A stretch of 25,765 nt of DNA, taken from positions 1-25,765 of the forward strand of contig CAYMJV010000043.1 of NCBI GenBank assembly GCA_964390545.1, written 5' to 3'. This DNA comes from CAYMJV01 sp964390545 (GTDB taxonomy: Bacteria > Desulfobacterota > BSN033 > UBA1163). The position numbers and the translations under genes are program-made. This document shows positions 1-6,887 of this stretch, one piece after another (the first letter of the stretch is position 1; each line of letters opens with the position of its first letter). Under the pieces are notes generated by a model. The model ran no database searches, was not told the origin of the DNA, and worked only from the letters and a program-made list of their open reading frames with translations.

Positions 1-2
1 AT

Positions 3-194
3 GCAAATCTCAACATGGGAGCCGGATTCGCTCTTTATGTGCGAGAGAGCGATGTAGCAAAACTCCTATCCATTGCTCATTCCCTTGGACTGTCCGGTTT
101 GCGAGGCGGTACGATTGTGTCCAGCAAGATTAAGAAAGTCATCATCAACCCATTGGGTCTGGAGTATCCTGGTTCAACCCTTGGAGTTCGTTGA
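3..194 (+). CDS. purM: Phosphoribosylformylglycinamidine cyclo-ligase (AIR synthase), C-terminal end only
   Basis: An open frame enters from the left edge and ends at TGA 192-194, giving 63 residues of C-terminus. It contains N-M-G-A-G-F-A-L-Y-V, then a helix, then G-G-T-I and K-V-I-I-N-P-L-G, and ends in G-S-T-L-G-V-R. This matches the end of the PurM C-terminal (AIRS_C) domain, where an N-x-G-x-G segment precedes the last helix-strand unit. PurM closes the imidazole ring of FGAM to give AIR using ATP. The assignment is supported by the purN-type and purL genes that follow on the same strand. Only the tail is visible, so another PurM/PurL-superfamily member (for example SelD or HypE) cannot be fully excluded, though the neighbours argue for PurM. 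Confidence 0.72.
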   Translation, partial: ANLNMGAGFALYVRESDVAKLLSIAHSLGLSGLRGGTIVSSKIKKVIINPLGLEYPGSTLGVR

Positions 195-210
195 CCCCGG
201 CAGCAGAAGG

Positions 211-304
211 CCACGGGCTTTGCCCGTGGATGAATGCGCCAGCGTTTCGCCGGGATGTCGCCCCACTTGGGCGTGAAGGAGGGTGCCACGGGCTATGCCC
301 GTGG
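211..304. repeat. Two copies of an 8-bp-stem hairpin
   Basis: CCACGGGC-TTT-GCCCGTGG lies at 211-229 and CCACGGGC-TAT-GCCCGTGG at 286-304. They have identical stems and differ only in one loop base. They lie just downstream of the purM stop, so they could act in 3'-end formation or RNA stability, but no T-run follows either one. They look like a REP-type dispersed hairpin present twice. Confidence 0.65.
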
Positions 305-333
305 GGCTCCACCGGCCCCGCCTATTTTCCTTA

Positions 334-361
334 TTGACTTTTTTTACAAATAATTTACTCT
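334..361 (+). promoter_or_regulatory. Possible sigma70-type promoter upstream of the purN-type gene
   Basis: TTGACT (334-339) is followed after 16 bases by TACTCT (356-361), in the only AT-rich part of the gap. The -35 box is good and the -10 box is weak. The inverted-repeat element at 377-493 would lie in the leader RNA. Confidence 0.25.
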
Positions 362-376
362 GCAACTATGATGAAT

Positions 377-493
377 TCGTAAAAAGTTCCAATTTGTCAT
401 CCTGAACCCAGTGAAGGATCTGAAATGCTTTGATATGATTAGATTCTTCGCTTCGCTCAGAATGACAGAGTGCCGCTGGTCGACTTTTTACGA
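377..493. repeat. Nested inverted-repeat element with TCGTAAAAAGT termini (copy A)
   Basis: The outer arms TCGTAAAAAGT (377-387) and ACTTTTTACGA (483-493) are perfect 11-bp inverted repeats. Inside them TGTCATCCTGA (395-405) pairs with TCAGAATGACA (457-467) with one mismatch. Nearly the same outer arms, with different filling, recur at 16865-17097. The copy has no coding capacity and resembles a miniature inverted-repeat element. Confidence 0.7.
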
Positions 494-575
494 GACCATC
501 AAATATGAAGGGTAGCTAAATATTGGAAGGGTTCGTTGACAGTCATCACATCCACATTCTAACGAGGCGCGAGAG

Positions 576-1241
576 ATGGAGCCAAACAACGGAAGGATCA
601 GGATTTTAGTGTTTGCGAGTGGCGATGAGAAGGGCGGAGGCTCTGGGTTTCAAGAATTGGTCGAATTTTCCCGAACGAATCCGGCTGTTCTGAACGCTCA
701 AATCATCGGAGTCATTTCTAACCACCCACATGGAGGAGTTCGTAAAAGAGCAGGCGCCCTTGATATTCCTTTCGAGTATTGGTCCGGACCCTTTGATGCC
801 AAAGGTTACCGAAGCTTTGTTGAAAAATATCAGGCTGACTTTGTCATGTGCTCTGGATGGTTAAAGTTTGTCAGAGGGCTCGATCCTTCAAAAACAGTCA
901 ATATCCACCCGGGACCACTGCCACAGTTTGGCGGACCACGAATGTACGGGCATTATGTCCACGAAGCCATCATGGCCGCTTATCATCGAGGCGAGATCAT
1001 TCAGAGCGCAGTGACGATGCATTTTGTTGACGAGACCGCCTATGATCATGGTCCCATTATCTTCCAAATGCCGGTACTGATTAGACCTGACGATGATGCC
1101 GAGACCCTTGCTAAAAGGGTAAACGAAAAAGAACGCGCCTGGCAAAGTTATATTTTAAACTTGGTCGTCCATCGGCATATTCATCTTAGCCATGGACAGG
1201 TCTTTTACGAAAGCGGTGCAGCCCAAAGGCTTTTTTATTAA
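576..1241 (+). CDS. purN: Phosphoribosylglycinamide formyltransferase-like protein (PurN family)
   Basis: A 221-residue formyltransferase-fold protein. The first strand R-I-R-I-L-V-F-A-S-G (residues 7-16) leads into a glycine-rich loop. The catalytic block N-I-H-P-G-P-L-P contains Asn109 and His111, and Asp157 in A-Y-D-H-G-P-I-I matches the third catalytic residue (N106, H108 and D144 in E. coli PurN). PurN transfers a formyl group from 10-formyl-THF to GAR in the third purine step, in the cytosol. The position between purM and purL fits this role. It is slightly longer than E. coli PurN (212). The motif is HPGPLP rather than the HPSLLP of classical PurN, so this is a divergent branch. A related formyltransferase acting on another substrate is possible but less likely here. 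ATG 576 follows GAGG at 563-566. Confidence 0.82.
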   Translation: MEPNNGRIRILVFASGDEKGGGSGFQELVEFSRTNPAVLNAQIIGVISNHPHGGVRKRAGALDIPFEYWSGPFDAKGYRSFVEKYQADFVMCSGWLKFVRGLDPSKTVNIHPGPLPQFGGPRMYGHYVHEAIMAAYHRGEIIQSAVTMHFVDETAYDHGPIIFQMPVLIRPDDDAETLAKRVNEKERAWQSYILNLVVHRHIHLSHGQVFYESGAAQRLFY

Positions 1242-1293
1242 TGCCCCATGACGGAGGGCACCCCTTAACCATGGAAAAGAGTCTCGTCATGGG

Positions 1294-1390
1294 CGAATTA
1301 CGCGAATGATAACGAATGACTCGAATCTGATAAGATTGAGCGGAGGGTATCGGGTATATTCGTTTCATTCGTTTCCATTCGTGTTATTCG
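1294..1390. repeat. Imperfect inverted repeat of CGAATnAC-type units upstream of purL
   Basis: The left arm 1294-1326 and right arm 1358-1390 pair at about 27 of 33 positions. Each arm is a run of CGAAT-containing units such as CGCGAATGATAACGAATGA. It fills most of the gap between the purN-type gene and purL and could fold in the transcript. Confidence 0.6.
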
Positions 1391-1408
1391 GATATATTTT
1401 TTACATTA

Positions 1409-1414
1409 GAAAGG
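1409..1414 (+). promoter_or_regulatory. Ribosome-binding site that decides the purL start
   Basis: GAAAGG at 1409-1414 touches the first ATG (1415), which leaves no spacer. It is 9 bases from the second in-frame ATG (1424), so 1424 is the better start. FGAM synthases also commonly begin close to a hydrophobic M-L-x-F-type strand, as seen from 1424. Confidence 0.5.
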
Positions 1415-1423
1415 ATGAGAGGA

Positions 1424-4400
1424 ATGTTACACTTTTTTTTACGCAGAAGTGAGAAACTCGAATACTGCTTCAATGTGGAGACGACCGCCCCCTTGGATGC
1501 AAAGGAGCTGACGATCTTAAGGCAGCTCTTAGCCGACGGCTTTGTGTCGGAAAGTATCTCCACGAAGCCAACCCACCCTGATGGACGCGATGTGGTGGAA
1601 CTCGGTCCCCGTATGAATTTTGCGACAGCCTATTCAACGAATATCGTCGCCATCTGCCAAACCTGCGGGCTCGAAAAGGTGACGCGCATAGAATGTTCCC
1701 GGCGATATCACCTTCCTGCAGAAGTGGATAAGGACCGCTTTATTCGGGAACATCACGATCGAATGACCGAATGCCTGTATGGGCAACCGTTGCAGACTTT
1801 CGAAACTGGAATTCTACCGGAACCCGTTTTTGAGATTCCCTTGTTGGAAAAGGGTGCGAACGCTCTTTTAGAAATACCGGGTCTTGCGATGGATGAGTGG
1901 GACAGAAATCTCTACTATGATTACTTTGTCAAGGAAGAGGGAAGAAATCCTACGATCGTTGAAATTAGGGATCTGGATAATGCCAACAGCGAGCACTCGC
2001 GGCACGGCTATTTCAAAGGGAAACAGATTATCAACGGTCTTGTTATGCCAGAGACGCTGATGGATATCGTCAAGTCGACTTTAAAAGCGAATCCATCAAA
2101 TAGCATCATCGCGTTCAAGGACAATTCAAGCGGGATCAAAGGCTATGACTGCTGGACGATTGTCCCCGAACGACCCGGAAAACCAGCGCCTTTCAAGAAG
2201 CAGAAGGTGCACTCCCATATCATTTTTACTGCGGAGACGCACAATTTCCCGACCGGAGTTGCGCCTTTCCCCGGTGCTGAAACAGGTACAGGCGGACGAA
2301 TCCGTGACGTCCAGGCGACAGGAAGAGGAGGTCTGGTGGTTGCCGGAACGGCGGCGTACTGCGTAGCGAACTTGCTCATCCCCGGCTACGATCTGCCTTG
2401 GGAAGACAAGAAATCCGTGTATCTATCGAGTCTGGCTTCTCCTCTCACCATCGAAATAAGGGCAAGCGATGGGGCAAGCGATTATGGCAATAAGTTCGGC
2501 GAACCGGTGATTCTCGGTTTTACCCGTTCATTTGACCAAAGGCTTCAAAACGGCGAACGCTGGGCTTGGATTAAGCCGATTATGTTCACGGGCGGCATCG
2601 GACAAATCGATGCCCGGGATGTTGAAAAGGACGATGCCCAAAGAGGAATGCTGATTGTCCAAGTCGGTGGCCCCGCATACGGTATCGGGGTCAGCGGAGG
2701 TTCGGCTTCCAGCAAGTTACAAGGCGAGAATGAGGAAGAGCTCGATTTTAATGCGGTCCAGCGTGGCGATGCGGAGATGGAACAAAAGATGAACCGCGTC
2801 ATTAGGGCCTGCATTGAAATGGGTGATCACAATCCTATCGTCAGTATCCATGACCAAGGCGCTGGCGGACCTGCCAATGTTCTGAAGGAGCTTGTCGAAA
2901 AAACGGGGGGCAAAATCGAACTCAGACGTATCAAGTTAGGGGACCCGACGCTGACGGTGCTCAAAATCTGGATTGCCGAATATCAAGAGCGATGCGGTTT
3001 CTTGATCCCCCTTGAAAGAATTGAAGAATTCAAATCCATCTGTGAAAGGGAAAAGGTAAATTGCGAAATCCTAGGGGAAGTGACAGGAGATGGCCGATTC
3101 GTTGTGCATGATGAGAGAGATGATTCAACGCCTGTCAAACTTAATCTCGCAAAGGTTCTAGGCAATATGCCACAGAAAACGTTCAAGGACGAAAGAATGG
3201 AGTCTTTACTTAAGCCTCTTGAACTACCAGATCCGTTGCCTGTGGAAGAAGCTTTGTCTCGTGTTCTTCGCAATCTTGCTGTCGGGTCAAAGAGATTTCT
3301 TACCAATAAGGTGGACCGAAGTGTTACTGGATTGATTGCACGACAACAATGCTGCGGTCCGCTTCAATTGACGGTTGGCGATGTGGCCGTGATTGCCCAA
3401 AGCCATTTCGAATTGACAGGAGCCGCCACCTCGATTGGCGAGCAACCCATTAAAATGCTGGTGAATCCAAAGGCGGGGGCTCGGATGGCTGTTGGAGAAG
3501 CGCTGACCAATATCGTCTGGGCGCAAATCAGTAGATTGGAAGATATAAAGTGTTCGGCTAATTGGATGTGGGCACCCAAACTTCCAGGCGAAGGAGCTGC
3601 CCTTTACGATGCAGCGTGCGCGATGAGGGATCTGATGATCCAGCTGGGTATTGCGGTGGATGGCGGAAAGGATAGTCTTTCCATGGCGACTCGAGTGGGA
3701 GAGGAAATTGTGAAATCTCCCCGGGAGCTTGTTATTTCCGCCTACGCGACGATGCCCGATATCACGAAAGTGGTCACTCCGGATATCAAAAACCCAGGGC
3801 ACAGCCAGCTCATCTTCATTGACATCGCCAAGGATCATGCTCGGCTTGGAGGGTCGGCCTTAGCGCAAATCTACGGGCAGGTCGGGAACGACTCTCCTGA
3901 CGTGGATGATCCCGACATGCTTAAACGTGCCTTCCAAGCAATACAGACGTTAATATCAAAAAATTTAGTTCTCGCAGGACACGACATCAGCGATGGAGGC
4001 CTGATCACGACCTTTCTTGAAATGGCCTTTGCCGGAAACTGTGGGTTGAAAATCCAAATGGACGGTCCATGGCGTCCCCTTGAGAGGCTTTTCGCTGAAG
4101 AGTTAGGAGTCGTCATCGAATGTCATACGACGGATGTTCGGAGGGTGTTGGAGATTCTTGATTCTTTTCATCTACGCTCGACCCTGATCGGAGAGACGAC
4201 AGAGGAAAAGAAAATTCTTGTGACCTATCATTTGCAAAAGGTTCTTGAAGCGGACATGCGCGTTCTTCGCGAATGGTGGGAGGAAACATCCTATCAGATC
4301 GAACGCCTTCAGATGAATTCCCAATGTGCCGATGAGGAGAGGAAAAATATCTTCGATCGGAAAGGTCTAACCTATATCATTCCTTTTCAACCCCAACCGA

Positions 4401-5293
4401 CGCCAGCACATCTTCTCGAAGCGAAAGACAAACCGGAGGTGGCTATTCTCCGAGAAGAAGGAAGCAATGGTGATCGAGAGATGACCTCTGCTTTCTATCA
4501 GGCGGGCTTCAGGCCGTGGGATATCACGATGACCGATCTCATCCATGGACGAATGACGTTGGAGCGTTTCAGAGGACTCGTTGCTGTCGGAGGATTCTCT
4601 TACGCCGATGTTCCCGAAAGTGCCAAAGGGTGGGCGGCAGCGATCCGATTTAATGAAAGGTTAAGGAAGATGTTTGACGATTTTTACAATCGTCCGGACA
4701 CATTTACTCTGGGGGTGTGCAACGGTTGCCAACTCTTCGCACTTCTTGGTTGGGTCCCTTGGTTAGGAATCCCTGACCATAAGCAACCCCGTTTCGTTCG
4801 AAATTTGTCCGGGCGTTTTGAATCGCGCTGGGTGACCGTTAAGATTTCAGAAAGCCCGGCGATCATGTTGAAAGGCATGGCCGATTCAATGCTCGGAATT
4901 TGGGTGGCTCATGGCGAGGGAAGGCTTCAGTTTCCCGACCTAACGCTGATGGATGAGGTCATCAGCAAAAAACTTGTTCCGGTTGTCTTTGTGGATGATG
5001 AAGGCCGGGTGGATGGGAAGATTTCGCAAAGCTATCCTTTCAATCCGAATGGGTCACCTTTTGGGATAGCGGGACTCTGTACGCCTAATGGACGACATCT
5101 GGCTATGATGCCTCATCCAGAGCGAGCCTTTCTGAAATGGCAATGGGCATGGATGCCCAATGGTCTGAATGATAGGCTAAAGGCATCCCCATGGATTCGA
5201 ATGTTCCAGAATGCTAGAGAGTGGTGTGAAAAGAAAGAAGGCAGAAGGCAGAAAGCAGAAGGCAGAAAGCAGAAGGCAGAAAGCAGTAGGTGA
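1424..5293 (+). CDS. purL: Phosphoribosylformylglycinamidine synthase, single-chain (PurL with fused glutaminase)
   Basis: A protein of about 1289 residues, the length of the large proteobacterial/eukaryotic FGAM synthase (E. coli 1295). It converts FGAR, glutamine and ATP to FGAM. The order is an N-terminal PurS-like domain, a linker, two AIR-synthase-like halves (first-half motif H-N-F-P-T-G-V-A-P-F-P-G-A-E-T-G-T-G-G at about residues 275-295) and a C-terminal class I glutaminase. Counting from ATG 1415, the glutaminase nucleophile is Cys1102 in G-V-C-N-G-C-Q, and His1234 and Glu1236 lie in M-P-H-P-E-R-A-F. It carries its own glutaminase, so no separate purQ or purS is needed. The normal end is near S-P-W-I-R-M-F-Q-N-A-R-E-W. 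The last 20 or so residues (K-K-E-G-R-R-Q-K-A-E-G-R and on) are translated from a GCAGAAG-type DNA repeat that has run into the gene. Start chosen at 1424 for ribosome-site spacing. Confidence 0.96.
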   Translation: MLHFFLRRSEKLEYCFNVETTAPLDAKELTILRQLLADGFVSESISTKPTHPDGRDVVELGPRMNFATAYSTNIVAICQTCGLEKVTRIECSRRYHLPAEVDKDRFIREHHDRMTECLYGQPLQTFETGILPEPVFEIPLLEKGANALLEIPGLAMDEWDRNLYYDYFVKEEGRNPTIVEIRDLDNANSEHSRHGYFKGKQIINGLVMPETLMDIVKSTLKANPSNSIIAFKDNSSGIKGYDCWTIVPERPGKPAPFKKQKVHSHIIFTAETHNFPTGVAPFPGAETGTGGRIRDVQATGRGGLVVAGTAAYCVANLLIPGYDLPWEDKKSVYLSSLASPLTIEIRASDGASDYGNKFGEPVILGFTRSFDQRLQNGERWAWIKPIMFTGGIGQIDARDVEKDDAQRGMLIVQVGGPAYGIGVSGGSASSKLQGENEEELDFNAVQRGDAEMEQKMNRVIRACIEMGDHNPIVSIHDQGAGGPANVLKELVEKTGGKIELRRIKLGDPTLTVLKIWIAEYQERCGFLIPLERIEEFKSICEREKVNCEILGEVTGDGRFVVHDERDDSTPVKLNLAKVLGNMPQKTFKDERMESLLKPLELPDPLPVEEALSRVLRNLAVGSKRFLTNKVDRSVTGLIARQQCCGPLQLTVGDVAVIAQSHFELTGAATSIGEQPIKMLVNPKAGARMAVGEALTNIVWAQISRLEDIKCSANWMWAPKLPGEGAALYDAACAMRDLMIQLGIAVDGGKDSLSMATRVGEEIVKSPRELVISAYATMPDITKVVTPDIKNPGHSQLIFIDIAKDHARLGGSALAQIYGQVGNDSPDVDDPDMLKRAFQAIQTLISKNLVLAGHDISDGGLITTFLEMAFAGNCGLKIQMDGPWRPLERLFAEELGVVIECHTTDVRRVLEILDSFHLRSTLIGETTEEKKILVTYHLQKVLEADMRVLREWWEETSYQIERLQMNSQCADEERKNIFDRKGLTYIIPFQPQPTPAHLLEAKDKPEVAILREEGSNGDREMTSAFYQAGFRPWDITMTDLIHGRMTLERFRGLVAVGGFSYADVPESAKGWAAAIRFNERLRKMFDDFYNRPDTFTLGVCNGCQLFALLGWVPWLGIPDHKQPRFVRNLSGRFESRWVTVKISESPAIMLKGMADSMLGIWVAHGEGRLQFPDLTLMDEVISKKLVPVVFVDDEGRVDGKISQSYPFNPNGSPFGIAGLCTPNGRHLAMMPHPERAFLKWQWAWMPNGLNDRLKASPWIRMFQNAREWCEKKEGRRQKAEGRKQKAESSR
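5235..5290. repeat. Tandem GGCAGAA/AGCAGAA repeat at the end of purL
   Basis: Short tandem units alternating GGCAGAA and AGCAGAA run from about 5235 to 5290 and encode the basic tail of PurL. The last part (5270-5290) is an inverted copy of 5707-5727, downstream of the next gene, matching at 18 of 21 bases. Confidence 0.7.
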
Positions 5294-5329
5294 TAAAAAA
5301 TAGAAGGGGAATGGCAGAATGGAGGGAAA

Positions 5330-5701
5330 ATGCTCCGAGGACATAAGGATTTAAAGGTATATCAGTTGGCTTATAAATTGGCGATGGGAATATTCAATGA
5401 GTCCAAGACGTTTCCTATTGAAGAAAGATACTCCTTAACCGATCAAATACGTCGTTCATCACGAAGTGTTGCCGCAAATATTGCAGAAGCATTTCGGAAG
5501 AGACGTTATCATAATATGTTTGTTAATAAATTATCTGATTCTGACACAGAGGCAACCGAGACGCAGGTTTGGCTTGATTTCTCCTTGGATTGTGGTTATC
5601 TGTCACGAGGATCTTATGAAAAACTTGTAAAAGGATATGAAGAAATCGGCAAGATGTTAGGTAGTATGATGTCAACTCCGGAGAAATTTAATATTTCATA
5701 G
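5330..5701 (+). CDS. Four-helix-bundle protein of the S23/IVP family
   Basis: A 123-residue, mostly helical protein. It shows the family's hallmarks: an N-terminal K-D-L-K-V-Y-Q-L-A-Y-K-L-A block, then F-P-I-E-E-R-Y-S-L-T-D-Q-I-R-R-S-S-R-S-V-A-A-N-I-A-E-A (about residues 29-55), then a helix with E-A-T-E-T-Q-V-W-L-D and a final helix. The family was first found in intervening sequences inside 23S rRNA genes and is common as a lone gene in environmental bacteria; its molecular function is not established. GGAGG at 5321-5325 gives a good start at ATG 5330. The gene lies between inverted copies of a GCAGAAGGCAG-type repeat (5270-5290 and 5707-5727), so it looks like a cassette inserted between purL and the prenyltransferase gene. 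Confidence 0.88.
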   Translation: MLRGHKDLKVYQLAYKLAMGIFNESKTFPIEERYSLTDQIRRSSRSVAANIAEAFRKRRYHNMFVNKLSDSDTEATETQVWLDFSLDCGYLSRGSYEKLVKGYEEIGKMLGSMMSTPEKFNIS

Positions 5702-5702
5702 T

Positions 5703-5736
5703 GCTGCTTACTGCATACTGCCTTCTGCCTACTGAT
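5703..5736. repeat. Inverted partner of the purL-end repeat
   Basis: CTTACTGCATACTGCCTTCTG (5707-5727, with flanks) is the reverse complement of the repeat at 5270-5290 with three mismatches. It starts two bases after the stop of the four-helix-bundle gene. A related GCTTACTGCTTAGTGCTTACTG tract lies near 10104-10138. Confidence 0.65.
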
Positions 5737-5764
5737 TGTCAGAGAAGGGATTATTCTGGAGAAA

Positions 5765-6697
5765 TTGGGATATTATTTGACTGCTTGGTGGAAACTCTCT
5801 CGGGTTCCCTTTCTTTCCGTAGGAATCCTCCCATTAATTTTAGGATTCGTCCTGGCGTGGCAATGGGGTTACCGTGGCCCGCCAGGACTTTATCTTCTTT
5901 CATCGGTGGCCGTCATCTTGATCATGTGGATGGCCTATTATTTGGGTGAAAGGAATGATTTAGAGGGAGATCGGCTCAACCAGGAGTTTAACCGTTTCTC
6001 TGGAGGGTCAAGAATCCTGGTGAAAGGGATGCTCCCGGTCTGGATTCCCCTTGTTCTGGGATATGGATGTCTGGTGGCAGCGTGCCTCAGCGGTATAACG
6101 ATCTATCTCCGTTACCAGACCGGTCCTTGGACTCTTTTCCTGGGAGGGCTCGGCATCTTTTTCGGATATTTCTATTCAGAAAAACCTTTTCAATGGTCCT
6201 ATCGGGGGATGGGAGAAATTCTCATCGGTTTCTGTTATGGCTGGCTACCGATTGCCACTGGGTTCTATCTCTTCTCCGGATTCTTCAGTCCCCAGGTCTT
6301 TCTTCTTTCGATCCCTGTGAGCCTCTCCATTTTTAATGTGATCTTGATCAATGAATTTCCAGACGAAGAGGCAGATCGAGCCATCGGAAAGAGAAACTTA
6401 GTCGTTCGGTTTGGTAAAGAAAGGATGGGGGAACTGTGCCTTAGCCTCTCTGTGTTGGTGGGGCTTTCCTTTATCAAAGTGTTAACGAAATTTGACAGGA
6501 CTCCCCTCTGGATTTTCATTCTTGCGGGAATTCCTCTCACACTCATTCTCTGGAACCTGATTCAGATATGGAGAACGGATTATAAGGATGAAAGGGGACT
6601 CGAGATCCTCTGCCGGAATACCCTTTTCGTCAATCTGTCGATTACCATGATCTTAACGATTCAACAGACGATCACAAAATCTAATTCTTTCCTGTAG
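5765..6697 (+). CDS. UbiA-family prenyltransferase, MenA-like
   Basis: A polytopic membrane protein of 310 residues with about eight or nine hydrophobic segments. The first Asp-rich motif is G-E-R-N-D-L-E-G-D (Asp65 and Asp69) followed by F-N-R-F-S-G-G-S-R. The second is N-E-F-P-D-E-E-A-D-R-A-I-G-K-R-N-L (Asp200 and Asp204). Between them Y-S-E-K-P-F-Q-W-S-Y-R-G-M-G-E is the usual UbiA loop. UbiA enzymes attach a polyprenyl chain to an aromatic or related acceptor in the membrane. The S-G-G-S-R and D-R-x-x-G-K-R features point to the MenA (1,4-dihydroxy-2-naphthoate prenyltransferase) side. No other menaquinone gene is present, so the substrate is inferred only. The start is TTG 5765: GGAG at 5758-5761 is close and AAGG lies further upstream. 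No in-frame ATG occurs before the first membrane segment. Confidence 0.85.
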   Translation: MGYYLTAWWKLSRVPFLSVGILPLILGFVLAWQWGYRGPPGLYLLSSVAVILIMWMAYYLGERNDLEGDRLNQEFNRFSGGSRILVKGMLPVWIPLVLGYGCLVAACLSGITIYLRYQTGPWTLFLGGLGIFFGYFYSEKPFQWSYRGMGEILIGFCYGWLPIATGFYLFSGFFSPQVFLLSIPVSLSIFNVILINEFPDEEADRAIGKRNLVVRFGKERMGELCLSLSVLVGLSFIKVLTKFDRTPLWIFILAGIPLTLILWNLIQIWRTDYKDERGLEILCRNTLFVNLSITMILTIQQTITKSNSFL

Positions 6698-6720
6698 CTC
6701 GTGATACGATTGCCACTTAT

Positions 6721-6810
6721 GCCCTCCCCCTTGAGGGGGGAGGGAGGGGGTGGGGGTGATAAATCCGTACTCCCCCTCACCCTATCCCTCTCCCACCGGG
6801 GGAGAGGGGA
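6721..6810. repeat. Two G/C-rich hairpins (CCCTCCCCC and CCCTCTCCC families)
   Basis: CCCTCCCCC (6722-6730) pairs with GGGGGAGGG (6736-6744). CCCTCTCCC (6786-6794) pairs with GGGAGAGGG (6800-6808). An open frame runs through the second hairpin and would add an artificial S-P-Y-P-S-P-T-G-G-E-G stretch to the next gene if the GTG/ATG upstream were used. Confidence 0.7.
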
Positions 6811-6887
6811 ATATTATGGGATCTTCTACTGGGCAGCTTGCAATTGGTGGCGAATTATTTAACTCTGAGATAAGAGAAAGGCTCGCG

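Larger units (their letters stand above)
195..575. other. Intergenic region purM-purN with hairpins and an inverted-repeat element, no gene
   Basis: I find no convincing gene in these 381 bases. They hold two copies of a short hairpin (211-229 and 286-304), an AT-rich stretch around 320-365 that could carry a promoter, and a nested inverted-repeat element (377-493). Short open frames here lack ribosome-binding sites and are built from repeat sequence. Confidence 0.6.

Noticed and set aside
3287..3838. Long open frame antisense to purL
   Set aside because: It lies wholly inside the well-supported purL frame and has no family motif.
5330..5701. Diversity-generating retroelement, because Avd proteins share the four-helix-bundle fold
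   Set aside because: There is no reverse transcriptase, template repeat or variable repeat in the window, and the sequence follows the S23/IVP motif set.
6750..6887. Upstream start giving the HEAT-like protein 46 more residues
   Set aside because: The extra peptide is translated from a palindromic repeat, and a good ribosome site precedes ATG 6888.
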